A stretch of DNA of 64,000 nt from contig JAKCPI010001669.1 in assembly GCA_023213315.1 (NCBI GenBank), forward strand, positions 1 to 64,000, written 5' to 3'. Below, one piece after another: positions 34,863 through 45,651 of the stretch. This DNA comes from Euborellia annulipes (Eukaryota > Arthropoda > Insecta > Dermaptera > Anisolabididae). Under the pieces are notes generated by a model that was not told where the DNA came from, searched no databases, and saw only the letters and a list, made by a program, of their open reading frames with translations. Every line of letters starts with the position of its first letter. Position 1 is the stretch's first letter. Both the position numbers and the translations under genes were made by a program.

Positions 34863-35968
34863 TGCCCAATCGCATCGTCCAATTTAAGTATGACTTAAAA
34901 TTAAGTATCAACAACCTGGCAACGTTGTAAATTTTAGTGATATTCTGGTGATTTATTTTTAATTTAATAATTTTTTCTTTTTAATAATCATAAACTAAAT
35001 TAAATACATATTGTTTATAAATATTAATTTCAGAAAAATGAGAAAATCAGAAACAAAATATTAATTTTCATGATTTTTGATTAATTAATAGCAATTTTAT
35101 ATATAGGCTACTATATATAAATATTAATAACGATCTGTCACTCTATAACAGTGTTTTTCAATCTGTGGGTCGGGACCCCTAGAGGGTGGCGAAGCCCTAC
35201 ACCGAGGGTAGGTGGCAAAAGGAAAAAGGCAAAGTTCTACACGATAATAAAAACATAATTTCATGGAGAAGGGAAATAGGTACCAAAATAGAGAAAATCA
35301 TATAACTTACATAGTCTTTTGATTTACAATCTTTTTGTCGGTCATGAACCAAGAGAATCGCCAAAATTTTTCAACCTGTAAATTCAAAAAGATTGAAAAA
35401 CACAGCTCTACTAATATAAGACTGGAAAATTTCGTTTCAAAATTCCAACGGGAAGTTGGTCAGAGCGTGACAGACGGATGGACCGACAGGCCCTCCTCTA
35501 ATATAATATAGATCATCCTCGAAAATATAGTTCATATTGTTCATATTTTTTATAAGAAAAATCGAAATCGAATCCAAAAAATGTATTATTATCAGTTAAT
35601 TAATATTATATTATCAATATTGTTTTTTAACTTAAGTCATTGCTAAGCCCCCGAAATCGAGGGCTTAAATATTTGGGGGTTAAGTATGAAATTTAACAAA
35701 CTTTCATTGTCATCCGTTGCTAACCACGTTCGTTGCTAAGATAACACGTTCTCTGATTGAAAATAAAATCATGTTTCAAGACCCAAATGGCGTGAATAAA
35801 GATGCCAGGACCCCCCAATATATATTTATTAATAAATAACAGTATCGTTTAAGTCTTATAATATTAAATCACAAATAAATCAGCAGAATATCACTAAAAT
35901 TTACAACGTTGCCATGTTGCTGATACTTTATTTTAAGTTATACTTAAATTGTGCGGTGCGATTGGGCA
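34863..35968. mobile_element. Harbinger-type MITE inside SINE1
   Basis: Inverted termini begin TGCCCAATCGCATCG (left) and, from the right, TGCCCAATCGCACCG. The similarity extends for more than 100 bp and includes GGCAACGTTGTAAATTTTAG. The SINE trinucleotide TTA is duplicated at 34860-34862 and 35969-35971. No transposase. The centre was later hit by a hAT MITE. Confidence 0.88.
35149..35405. mobile_element. hAT-type MITE, third nesting level
   Basis: Ends CAGTGTTTTTCAATCT and AGATTGAAAAACACAG (one mismatch). Flanks CTCTATAA (35141-35148) and CTCTACTA (35406-35413) agree at 6 of 8 positions. The start CAGTGTTTTTCAAYCTGTGG is a common hAT terminus. 257 bp, no ORF. Confidence 0.8.
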
Positions 35969-36299
35969 TTAAGACTTTACAAAACCGTTAATTATTAATA
36001 TTTCTATTGGGGGTCCAGGCATTTCTATTTAAGCCATTAGGTATCCAAATGGCTTAAATAAAATCTTCGGACTGCCTGGGATCCGAACCCGCGTTCGGTA
36101 TAGTGTAGGCACACTACCAATTACACCAACCCCGAGAGCAAAACTTTATTTAATACGTATACTCTGGCCGAGAGGCGGATTAGAGCAACAGCCACAAAGA
36201 TCGTTGCAGAAAATAAATGCCAAGCCCGGCGGATAAATGGTTCCGAAAAATGAAAGTGTGGAACGTAGGGCTGGACGGTAAACCGGTTTACCGGTAAAA

Positions 36300-36532
36300 A
36301 CCGGTAAAAATTTTTTACCGAAAACGCGGTAACGAACCTCTAATTCGGTAAAAACCGGTTTTTCTCGAAAGTCGGTAAAAACCGGTTTTTCTCGAAAGTC
36401 GGTAAAAACCGGTTTTTCTCGAAAGTCGGTAAAAACCGGTTTTTCTCGAAACTCGGTAAAAACCGGTTTTTACCGTTAGTCGGTTTTTCTCGAACTCGGT
36501 AAAAATCTGCTTTTCTCGAAACACGGTAAAAT
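36300..36532. repeat. 27-bp subterminal tandem array, left
   Basis: At least five units of CGGTAAAAACCGGTTTTTCT plus CGAAAG. Each unit is itself a near-palindrome around AACCGGTT. It is adjacent to the left terminus and likely represents transposase-binding subterminal repeats, by analogy with other hAT elements. Confidence 0.85.
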
Positions 36533-36716
36533 CCGTATTTTCTTTATTTTATCGAATTGATTTCAAGCTTATATTCAGTTTTAGGAAGTGTAATTTAAGA
36601 TTCTTTTTATTTTTTTTTTTATTGAATTATAATAGAAAAAAAAATCTTAAGTGTCTTCATACAAGAAAATTTGTTTAACTTTCTCTTATTTCGTATGGGA
36701 ATATTCAGGTAGACTG

Positions 36717-36968
36717 ATCAACTCAAATTGATCCCGGACGCCCCTAATTTTGAGATTTGAATAACTTGGCCCCCACTAGTGCAAATTTGATGATAATTGG
36801 AATTTAAGCTCAGGGTAGAATCTAAAAGACTATGATCAACTCAAATTGATCTCGGACGCCCCCCCCCCACCCAATTTTTGAGATTTGAATAAATTGGACC
36901 CCACTAGTGCAAATTTGATGAAAATTGGAATTTAAGCTCAGGGTAGAATCTAAAAGACTATGATCAAA
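36717..36968. repeat. 120-bp tandem repeat, two copies
   Basis: Two consecutive copies beginning ATCAACTCAAATTGATC and containing GGGTAGAATCTAAAAG. A three-copy version lies at 39064-39428 in the second internal half of the hAT element. An inverted, diverged relative follows each array (about 37060-37150 and 39520-39610). Confidence 0.85.
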
Positions 36969-38454
36969 TGAAAATGATGAGCTCCTACATTTCAAATTTC
37001 ATCGAATTTTGTCTATTGGGGCGAATTCAAAACTCAAAAATTGTGGAAGAGGGGGGGGGGGGTCGGGGATCATTTTTAGTTCATCATAGTCTTACTCTGA
37101 GGTTAAATTCCAATTTTCATTAATTTGCACCCGAGGGGTCCAATTTTTTCATTGATTAAAGAAAAAAGAGAGAAACGAATATAATAAAAATAATAAAATT
37201 AATTATAGGCTCATAATAAATTTAAGGTTGTTCGGATAGTACATCGTAAGTCATAATAGAATCTAAATTTTTTTTTAAATAAAATTAAAAATTTGAATGC
37301 CAAAATTCCTTATTATAATTTAGTCGTGACCTATCATAGTTTATAGTTGGATTAAGTTGATAATTTAATTACCAAAAATAATAAATGAATGACTTTCGAC
37401 TTGAGTAGTTTTTCACGTAATATAGAACTGGCAACATTGCATTCATCAACTATCTATTTTAAATCTTAAACGCCTTAAATTTTATTTTATTTAATATATT
37501 ACAATGTTTAATGCAAATCAGTTTAAACACAATGGACGATTTGCGAGAAAAAATATTGTAAAATTGAAAAAAAAAAATGTATCTGACATAGAGATAAGAC
37601 ACTTATGCTATGCGACGTTGCCAGGCTGGTCTGACTATCGAGAATTCATTATTTTTAAATATTAGCGACTGTCATTTTGGAGAATTTTTTGACTTTCTTG
37701 TTAAAATATCTTTAAAAGCGGTCGGCAGAAACTTTTGATTTTATTTTTAACGTATTCTTCGGAAGTGAATTAATAAAATGTAAGTTTTTTGTTTTTGTAT
37801 CATTTGCACAGATGCCTATATAATTCGATATGTGTGCGTTTCGTCGTTATTCCCCATAGGCTACATGTTAAATTTCAATTTTTTAAAAATTAATTACACG
37901 ATAACCCTGTGTCAGATCTGCTTCAAAATTTTATTTTATACGTATTTGATAGTGATTAATAACATATTAAAAAATTAGCTTTTAATCTACTCAAGTGCTT
38001 TAATGTCAGAACAACCTTAATATTTGTAATTTTTTCAAGCCTAAGTAGATTAATTAAATTGGAAATTTTTTTCTGATTTCAATGATATATAGATATGATA
38101 GGCTATTTTTATTTTATCTAAATAGGCTATATTTAATTAAAATTAAATTTGTATATCAATAGGTAAATATTCATCTTTTTATTTTTTTTAGCAGAAAAAA
38201 AAACAAAGTTTATAAAATGTAGGCTTATAATAAATTTTATTGCGCGCCACTGAGTTTCGGAAAGAGAGAGATAGACAAAGAGAAGAAACGAAATGGTGTT
38301 ACCCCTCCCTCCCTTCCAATCTCCCCTCACTTGAAGCATGTTTGTCTAAAATTTTTTTTATTAAATACATACGTATTTAAAAAAGTTTTAATAATTATAT
38401 ACCTACTTATTTCATAAATCCCTTATTTTGAAAGGATTTTTGGTATATACTGGT

Positions 38455-38568
38455 ATTCAAAAATATTCTCCCTGAGTTCATATAATGTGAGTGTACCAGG
38501 TGTTCCGGGTTCGTTTCCCATTTAAAGCGAGAAAAAGGTATTTCAAATGAATTGGCGACCAAGCATTT
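38455..38568 (+). repeat. SINE2 head
   Basis: CTGAGTTCATATAATGTGAG and B-box GGGTTCGTTTCCC followed by AATGAATTGGCGACCAAGC. It matches the SINE2 copy at 40195-40375 but lacks the tail, which was deleted in this half of the hAT element. Confidence 0.65.
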
Positions 38569-38639
38569 TAAGAAAACGAGAAAAATTCGATAAAAACAGC
38601 CCTACGGTAAAAAAATGACTTTTAGTTTCATCGGCCTGC

Positions 38640-38895
38640 GGTAAAAACAGATTTTTCTCGAAACTCGGTAAAAACCGGTTTTTCTCGAACCTCGGTAAAA
38701 ATCTGCTTTTCTCGAGACACGGTAAAAACCGGTTTTTCTCGAAACTCGGTAAAAACCGGTTTTTCTCGAACCTCGGTAAAAATCTGCTTTTCTCGAGACA
38801 CGGTAAAAACCGGTTTTTCTCGAAACTCGGTAAAAATAAGCTTTTCTCGAAACTCAGTAAAAATCTGCTTTTCTCGAGACACGGTAAAACCCGTA
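38640..38895. repeat. 27-bp tandem array, central
   Basis: About nine units of the same CGGTAAAAACCGGTTTTTCT-type repeat with CTCGGTAAAAATCTGC variants. It marks the junction between the two internal duplicates of the hAT element. Confidence 0.85.
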
Positions 38896-39063
38896 ATTTC
38901 TCTATTTTATCGAAAGATTTCAAGTTTTAGCTTTAAGAAGTGTAATTTAAATTTTTTTTTTTTTTAATTGAATATGAAAAAGAGAAAGTAAAAGAAATCT
39001 GAAGTGACTTTATACAAGATTTGTTTTACTTTCTCTTATTTCTTATGGGAATATTTAGATAGA

Positions 39064-39428
39064 CTGATCAACTCAAAATGACCCCGGACCCCCCTAATTT
39101 TGAGATTTGAATAACTTGGCCCCCACTAGTGCAAATTTGATCAAAATTGGAATTTAAGCTCAGGGTAGAATCTAAAAGAGTATGATCAACTCAAAATGAC
39201 CCCGGACCCCCCCTAATTTTGAGATTTGAATAACTTGGCCCCCACTAGTGCAAATTTGATCAAAATTGGAATTTAAGCTCAGGGTAGAATCTAAAAGAGT
39301 ATGATCAACTCAAAATGACCCCGGAACCCCCCTAATTTTGAGATTTGAATAACTTGGCCCCCACTAGTGCAAATTTGATCAAAATTGGAATTTAAGCTCA
39401 GGGTAGAATCTAAAAGAGTATGATCAAC
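39064..39428. repeat. 120-bp tandem repeat, three copies
   Basis: Three nearly identical units, more similar to each other than to the two copies at 36717-36968, indicating recent local expansion or homogenisation. Confidence 0.9.
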
Positions 39429-40194
39429 TCAAAATGATGCAGCCCCTCCATTTAAAATTTCATCGAATTTTGTCTATTGGGGGCGAATTTATTCAAAACT
39501 AAAAAATTCAGTAGGGGGGTCGGGGATCATTTTTAGTTCATCATAGTCTTACTCTGAGGTTAAATTCCAATTTTCATCAAATTTGCACCCGAGGGGTCCA
39601 ATTTTTTCAAAACTCATATATAAGGGGAGAAGGGTTGGGCTTTGCAAAAATTGGACGGGGCAAAAATTATTTTTCTTAATCGATTAAAGAAAAAAGAGAG
39701 AAACGAATATAATAAAAAAAATAATAAAATTAATTATAATAATAAATTTAATATCTGTAATTTTTTCAGGTCTACTTAGATTAATTAAATTGGAAATTTT
39801 TTTCTGATTTTAATGATATATAGATCATGATAGGCTATTTTTTATTTTATCTAAATAGACTATATTTAATTAAATTTAAATTTTTATATCAATAGGTAAA
39901 AATCTATCTTTTTATTTTTTTTAGCAGAAAAAAAAACCAAGTTTATAAAATGTAGGCTTATAATAAATTTTATTGCCCGCCTCTTAGTGTCGTAGAGAGA
40001 TAGAGAGAGAGAGAGAGAAAGAGAAGAGAGGGACCCCCTCCCTTAGCCTCTCCCTTTCACTCTTGCGTCTCTTCAAATATGTTTGTCTAAAATTTTTTTA
40101 TTAAATACGTACGTATTTAAAAAAGTTTTAATAATTATACTTATTTCATAAATCCCTTATTTTGAAAGGATTTTTGGAATATATTCAAAAATAT

Positions 40195-40375
40195 TCTCCC
40201 TGGGGTTCATATCTTGTGGGTGTACCTGAGGTCCCGAGGTCGCTTCCCATTATAAGCGAGCAAAATGTATTTCAATTGAATTGGCTACCAAGCATTTTAA
40301 ATTAATTAATTATTACTGATGGGGTCTAAATGGCTTTAGATGCGAAAAAGACCTTAAAGGAAATATAAAAATTAC
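40195..40375 (+). repeat. SINE2, near full length
   Basis: A tRNA-like head (GTTCATATCTTGTGGGTG, B-box-like GAGGTCGCTTCCC), then TTCAATTGAATTGGCTACCA, and the 3' tail GGGGTCTAAATGGCTTTAGA plus TGCGAAAAAGACC. Tail similarity to SINE1 (AAATGGCC...TGCCGAAAAGAC) suggests a shared LINE partner. Confidence 0.75.
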
Positions 40376-40489
40376 ACTTGGAAATGCTACTGTATATATG
40401 TGAAGTGTATAATTTTATTAAAGTGATGAAAATTCAAGTAAAAATATGGAAAACGAGAAAAATTCGATAAAAACAGCCCTACGGTAAAA

Positions 40490-40665
40490 AAACGACTCGG
40501 TTTTTACCGTAAGATCGGTAAAAACCGGTTTTTCTCGAAACTCGGTAAAAACCGGTTTTTCTCGAAACTCGGTAAAAACCGGTTTTTCTCGAAAGTCGGT
40601 AAAAACCGGTTTTTCTCGAAACTCGGTAAAAACCGGTTTTTACCGACTTTCGAGAAAAACCGGTT
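40490..40665. repeat. 27-bp subterminal tandem array, right
   Basis: Five or more CGGTAAAAACCGGTTTTTCT-type units close to the right terminus, with the last unit inverted. Symmetric with the left array. Confidence 0.85.
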
Positions 40666-41205
40666 TTTTTTCCATTATCGAGGTCGGTAATGAAAATCCA
40701 TTACCGTCCAGCCCTAGTGGAACGTCACTCGCTTGCCATTCTAACAACAGAAGGAGAAGGTGCAGCCAAAAATAAAAATAGAAAAATAGAATTTGTATAA
40801 TTTTATTGTCATATCGACAGTCCTTTAAAATTGTTATGTCCAGGATCTGGTTTTATGGGTTTAAAATGTATATCGACGCTCTAATTAGAAAAGTGTCTAA
40901 CTCCACTTTTTTCGAAAATCATTTTTTTGTATTTTCTGTTGAAAAATATCATCCTCCTTATGCCCTAAGAGCGTAATTCAAATTTTTCAGTTCGAAAAGT
41001 TGCCGAGCGAAAAGGGTTTAACAATGGCTCTAACAATGACAATGAAATGTTTTTTGGCTCTCCTGAAAAATAAACAAAAATGGAGTTAGCCATTTTACTA
41101 ATTACAACGACGATATGCATTTTATGTATCATAACGGACGACTTGTTCCATCTTTCTTAATTAGTGAGAATGATCTAAGAATAATTAAGATAAGACAACT
41201 CACAC

Positions 41206-41444
41206 CATAGGCGTAGCCAGGGAGAGGGTTTGGGGGTTCAAACCCTCCCCATGGGACCCAAGCCATGACTAAATATTTAATACAAATTTTATTTCACATA
41301 GGGCAAGAGAAAGTAAAATATAATAATTTACTCTAGCTAAAAAAACAAACCAAAGTCATTTATAAATACCCTAAAATAATCTTAGATTTTTGAAAAAAAA
41401 TTTCTTGATCCCCCCTCCATCAAAGATTTCTGGCTACGCCAATG
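41206..41444. mobile_element. hAT-type MITE
   Basis: Ends CATAGGCGTAGCCAG and CTGGCTACGCCAATG (one mismatch). Flanks ACTCACAC (41198-41205) and ACTCACGC (41445-41452) agree at 7 of 8. GGTTTGGGGGTTCAAACCC near the left end also appears in the fragment at 59982-60047. 239 bp, non-coding. Confidence 0.85.
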
Positions 41445-41532
41445 ACTCACGCTCACTGACTTTAATAATATTAAATTTAATTAATAAACATTTCGTAAAT
41501 CTCTAACAGCCTAGAGGAAAAATAGAAAAAAA

Positions 41533-42214
41533 AAATCTGGTGTGACTGGCGCACAGCACACAACTTTCTCTTACCTTCGGTATTCGAAAGTTGTGTTCTG
41601 TGCTTGTCACACCAGATTTTTTGTGTCGACATATATTTAGTTTCCGACAGTACGGTACATTCGATTTTCAAGATGTAAAATTTATAAGTATGGGATAATA
41701 TTTATATTTTGTTACCATGGCAACCATTTCTCCTATCTTCCCTATGAAATACAAGAGTAAAGTGTGCTACAAACAATTTTGAAGGCAAAACGAGAATATA
41801 CATTTGAAAGAGCATCTAAAAAATAATTGATTTTTGAATTTTAATCAAAATCGTTAGAGCGAATTTTGAGAAAATCGAAAAAAACTGAAAAAGTACATCA
41901 GTAAAGTACTAGTACTCTTTGGCCGATTTTGATTAAAAGCTTATTTTTCCGGTCCCGGGGGGTGTTTAACTTAATTATAAAATTTCAACCTCCTAGCTCA
42001 ATTCCTTCATGCTTAAAATTGAACACACACACACACACCACACCCACCCACCCACACACAGACAGACCATGTCGCGAAAACCACTTTTTTGGATTCAGGG
42101 GACCTCAAAACGTGAAGATCCATCAAAATCTCGGCATCGAATTTTTGACATGAATCCAATACTTTCTCTCTATATATATATTACATATATACATAGGTAA
42201 GAGAAAGTAAAAAT
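41533..42214 (+). mobile_element. Family A element, full length
   Basis: The best representative copy. Hairpin H1 spans about 41533-41620 (GGTGTGACTGGCGCACAGC ... GCTTGTCACACC). An exact X-box GTTACCATGGCAAC lies at 41711-41724. The body proceeds in the standard order to a (CA)n tract, CATGTCGCGAAAACCACTTT, and hairpin H2 (CTTTCTCTCTATATATATAT / TACATAGGTAAGAGAAAG), ending AAAGTAAAAA. No ORF is conserved between copies. No target duplication is evident. Confidence 0.9.
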
Positions 42215-42589
42215 ACGTATACTTTATCAACAAAGAGAACGATAAATGTCAAAAAGTTTCCAATAATAGGATCCAACGTCCTTTTTAAAAAAAAATTATA
42301 AAAGGCCAAAATTAATAGACTAACATTTATTATGCCAACACGAATTATTTTAATGGAAATAAATGATCTAACCTTGAAATAATTTACAAAATAGTTTTTC
42401 CTAAAGGATATCACTTGAAATAATTGAATTATTAAAGAGACAAATGATATTGATAAGAGACAAAATTAGGGGATGCAATTAATATGAGTAAATAAATTGG
42501 ATATACGGAATATCATTTTATTTGTTCCATTTTGTTTAAAACCAAATCATTTGATTTCCAAGTGGGGTGAAATTTATTTATTTCTTTTT

Positions 42590-42665
42590 AATTTTGGTTT
42601 CAGGTATTTTTCGGCATCTGAGTCCATGTAGATCCGTCCCTATCAGAAGAGGGGAGGAACGCTAT
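42590..42665 (-). repeat. SINE2 tail fragment
   Basis: Minus strand: ACGGATCTACATGGACTCAG then ATGCCGAAAAATACC, a diverged SINE2 3' tail followed by a short A-rich end. Confidence 0.45.
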
Positions 42666-42994
42666 CACTGACCAGCTATACAATGCGATAAATGAATCTT
42701 TATAGGCTCCAAAAAGAAGAAAAAAATGCTCGACTTTTTATTACAAGTAAAGATCGTCAGTTAAACAAAGCGGGAGAGAGAATAGTAACTTTCAAATTGT
42801 TAATAGTCTATAATTCCATCCTATAGTACATAAAATTATACCAAGGAGGTCAATAACGTCGATTTTTGAACCTTCTTGAAGGGTTGTCAAACATTTGGGT
42901 TTTCAACTTTTTCTATAGAGAAACTATTGTAAATTTATAGCTTATTATTAATATTAAAAAAAAAAACTATTAATCAAAATACAAATTAATATTA

Positions 42995-43912
42995 AAAATC
43001 TGGTGTGACTGTCGCACAGCACACAGCTATCTTTTACCTTCGGTAATCGAAAGTTGTGTTCTGCGCTTGTCACAGCAGATTTTTCGTGTCGACATATATT
43101 TAGTTTCCGCCAATATATTAGAATTTAGGATGTCAATTTTTTTTTTTTATTAAAAACACTCACCCTTTTTTTCTCATTCACACACTCATGCACACAGTCT
43201 TTTCGGCAACTGGAGGCCATTTAAGACTTTAATCGATACTCGTATTTATATAATATATATTTATTTGGGGTCCAGGCATTTCTATTTAAGCCAATTGGTA
43301 TCCAAGTGGCTTAAATAAAATTATCGGACTGCCTGGGGTCCGAACCCGCGACGTTTGGTATACGAGGTTAGCCTCTACGCCAAGCCCAGAGGGCTATGTA
43401 AAATTTATAAACATGGGAAAATATTTATATTTTGTTACCATGGCAACCATTTCTCCTATCTTTGCTAGGAAGTACAAGAGTAAAGTGGTCTTCAAAGATT
43501 TCAATGACAAAATGAGAATATACATTTTAAAGAGAATCTAAAAAATAAATGATTTTTGAATTTTAATCAAAATAGTTAGAGGGAATTTTGAGAAAATCGA
43601 AAAAAAGTGAAAAAGTACATCAGTAAAGTACTAGTAGTCTTTGGCCGATTTTGATTAAAAGCTTACTTTCTCGGTCCCGGAGGGGGTTTAACTTAAATAT
43701 AACATTTCAGCCTCATAGCTCAATTCCTTCATGCTTAAAAGTGAACACAGACAGACAGACAGACAGACCATGTCGCGAAAACCACTTTTTTGGATTCAGG
43801 GGACCTCAAAACGTGAAGATCCATCAAAATCTCGACATCGAATTTTTGACATGAATCCAATACTTTCTCTCTCTATATATCAACATATATAGAGGTAAGA
43901 GAAAGTAAAAAT
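42995..43912 (+). mobile_element. Family A element split by SINE1
   Basis: Hairpin H1 (about 42995-43085) and the first body segment are separated from the rest by a minus-strand SINE1. Exact X-box GTTACCATGGCAAC at 43434-43447. H2 (CTCTCTATATATCAACATAT then ATAGAGGTAAGAGAAAG) closes it. Full length apart from the insertion. Confidence 0.88.
43139..43394 (-). repeat. SINE1, inside Family A
   Basis: Complete minus-strand SINE1 with head GGGTTCGGACCCC. ATGTCAA (left) and ATGTAAA (right) flank it as a short, slightly mutated duplication of the Family A word GATGTAAAATTT. Slightly shortened in the A-box region. Confidence 0.85.
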
Positions 43913-44204
43913 TAACTTTAAATGTATTAAATGGTTAAATTAATAAAGTTTTTGAAGAATCTTTTCTGGCTAGGAAGTAATTTCTCAAAAAAAGCAGGGT
44001 AAGCAGCCAGTGGTGAAAAAAAAAATTCAAACTATTCGAAGGATTGTTTTAAAATGATATATTCCTAGCAGCAGCGGCGTAACCAGCCTTTGAGGGCGGG
44101 GGGGCGAAGCTTAACTAGGGCGCCGATTTTCCAGGGGGCTCCGCCCCCTGGACCCCCTTGCTCGCCTTCGGCGAGCAATTGCCGCCTTCGGCGGGCAAAT
44201 TTCT

Positions 44205-44640
44205 TGCATCCTGTAATTTCCTCAGCGAATTTGTTTATATTTACATGTTTTTTAATGACACCTGTATGATTTTGTTTTGATTTTTCTTTGCTTTTAAGAA
44301 AAATGTCCTTTTCTTCTGTGATTATTTCAAAAACTATTCAGTTTTCGGAAAAATATCAAAGAATAAAAACTTTTTAAAATTGAGTATTTTATCATAATAT
44401 GACAAAGAAATTGAAAATTTCGAAATTTCTGAAAAAACTTATTAGGTAAAGTACTACTTCCAAGTGACGAATTTAATCCAAAAGTTGATAGAAATCTACA
44501 ATTTTAGTGTAAGGAGCATATACCAAATTTCATCTATCTAGCTGCTTTGGTTTTTAAGCAATCGTGTTCACACACACACCTAGACGTAATTCCAATAGAA
44601 TATACGAGAAAGTCTCGGGGAAGTCATTCCCCATGTTTTT
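44205..44640 (-). repeat. Family B fragment
   Basis: Matches the right arm of the element at 19068-20795: AGGAGCATATACCAAATTTC, TTGATAGAAATCTACAATTT and the terminal ATATACGAGAAAGTCTCGG. It keeps one end only. Confidence 0.75.
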
Positions 44641-44790
44641 TTTTAACACACACTTTTTTCCCATTCACACACACACACACATGCACACAGTCTTTTCGGC
44701 AACTTAGGCCATATAAGACTTTGACTTTGGCATTTGGTATTCAAATGGCTTAAATAAAATCATCGGACTGCCTGGGATCCGAACCCCCGA
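44640..44790 (-). repeat. SINE1 fragment, internally deleted
   Basis: Minus-strand SINE1 with TGTGTGAATGGGAAAAAAGT tail, TATGGCCTAAGTTGCCG, then GCCATTTGAATACCAAATG and B-box GGGTTCGGATCCC-like head, cut before the A-box. Confidence 0.75.
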
Positions 44791-44792
44791 TT

Positions 44793-45035
44793 AGAGCCCT
44801 GCACGGGTACGGGTTGGCCCGTTACCCGCCCGGGCCGGGCGGGCTTTGGAGGCCATGAAAAAATTACGGGCGGGTAGCAAGTCCAAATAAACGGGTTCGG
44901 GCAGACGGGCATGCAAATGAAATTTTATTTAAAAATTGCTAGGCATTCGTTCATTCATTCACTAAATCTCGGGCGGGAATGGGCGGGTTTGAAAAAATTC
45001 CGAGCGAGCTCGGGCGGGCCTGAAGAATGGTAAAA
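44793..45035. mobile_element. GC-rich MITE-like segment
   Basis: TAGAGCCCTGCACGGGTACG at the left and GGTAAAAGCCCT at the right, with reiterated GGGCGGG/CCCGCCC words. A TAGAGCCCTGC start is common in hAT-type MITEs. The right end is imperfect and no duplication could be read. Confidence 0.45.
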
Positions 45036-45200
45036 GCCCTTTCATTTTGAGAAAATCGAAAAAAACTGAAAAACTACATCAGTAAAATACTAGTACTTGT
45101 TGGCCGATTTTGATTAAAAGCTTATTTTCACGGTCCCGGGGGGTGTTTAACTTAAATATAACATTTCAGTCTCATAGCTCAATTCCTTCATGCCTAAAAA
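45036..45200 (+). repeat. Family A fragment
   Basis: TTTTGAGAAAATCGAAAAAA to CAATTCCTTCATGCCTAAA, the central body of Family A only. Confidence 0.75.
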
Positions 45201-45651
45201 AATTTTGAATTCCAAAAAATGAAATATTAAGGTTTATACGAATCCTGAGTAAATCTCCACAGCCATAAAACATTAAATTAAGGCTTATATATTGCAAAAT
45301 AAAAAAAAATTTTAATTATAAGGCCTCTATATACGTTATTTATTATTTTTGGAATTAAATTCTTTTAAAATAGTAGAATTCAAGTTGTAATATAATTTTA
45401 AAAGAAAACAATCAATTTTTTAAGACAATCGATGAAAAAAATATGATAAAATCACATTCGCTGGGCTATATCTTAGAGGCTGTAGGGCGCCTTTGCCGTT
45501 TTCGGGGGACGCCAAGGTCTCGATGCGCATGGGGCGGGGGGCTCGAGCCCCCCCTCGCCCCCCCTGGTTACGCCACTGCCTAGCAGCTAAACAAACAAGA
45601 CAAATTAAGTAACAACAAAATGAAAACAAGTAAGAGAAACTAATATATAAA

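Larger units (their letters stand above)
34813..36139 (-). repeat. SINE1 split by a nested MITE, with TSD
   Basis: The 3' part (34813-34862) and the 5' part (35969-36139) are two halves of one minus-strand SINE1, with tRNA-like head GGTTCGGATCCC. The outer duplication AAAACTTTATTTA (34800-34812, 36140-36152) proves they were one insertion. The interruption is the MITE at 34863-35968. Confidence 0.9.
36266..40716. mobile_element. 4.45-kb hAT-type element with subterminal arrays
   Basis: The 16-bp termini TAGGGCTGGACGGTAA are perfectly inverted. GTGGAACG is duplicated exactly at 36258-36265 and 40717-40724. Arrays of about 27 bp (CGGTAAAAACCGGTTTTTCT plus CGAAA) lie near both ends and in the middle (36300-36530, 38640-38895, 40490-40665). 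The interior is a tandem duplication: about 36480-38615 and 38880-40490 share the same order of array, 120-bp repeats, AT-rich block and SINE2. No transposase frame was found, so mobility depended on another element. ORFs in the arrays are artefacts. Confidence 0.88.
44072..45578. mobile_element. 1.5-kb composite hAT-type element, exact TSD
   Basis: Ends CAGCGGCGTAACCAG and CTGGTTACGCCACTG (one mismatch), with CCTAGCAG duplicated exactly at 44064-44071 and 45579-45586. Between them lie, in order, GC-rich hairpins (44130-44195), a Family B fragment, a SINE1 fragment, a GGGCGGG-rich element and a Family A fragment. No transposase. It could be a MITE that received several insertions, or a shell that moves as a unit. 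Confidence 0.85.

Noticed and set aside
36315..38923. Repeat-rich ORFs (such as REKPVF-type periodic proteins)
   Set aside because: They are translations of the 27-bp subterminal arrays in arbitrary frames, with no independent coding evidence.
36300..40665. CRISPR-like regular repeats of about 27 bp
   Set aside because: The units are directly adjacent without unique spacers, lie symmetrically inside a hAT element, and the genome is eukaryotic.
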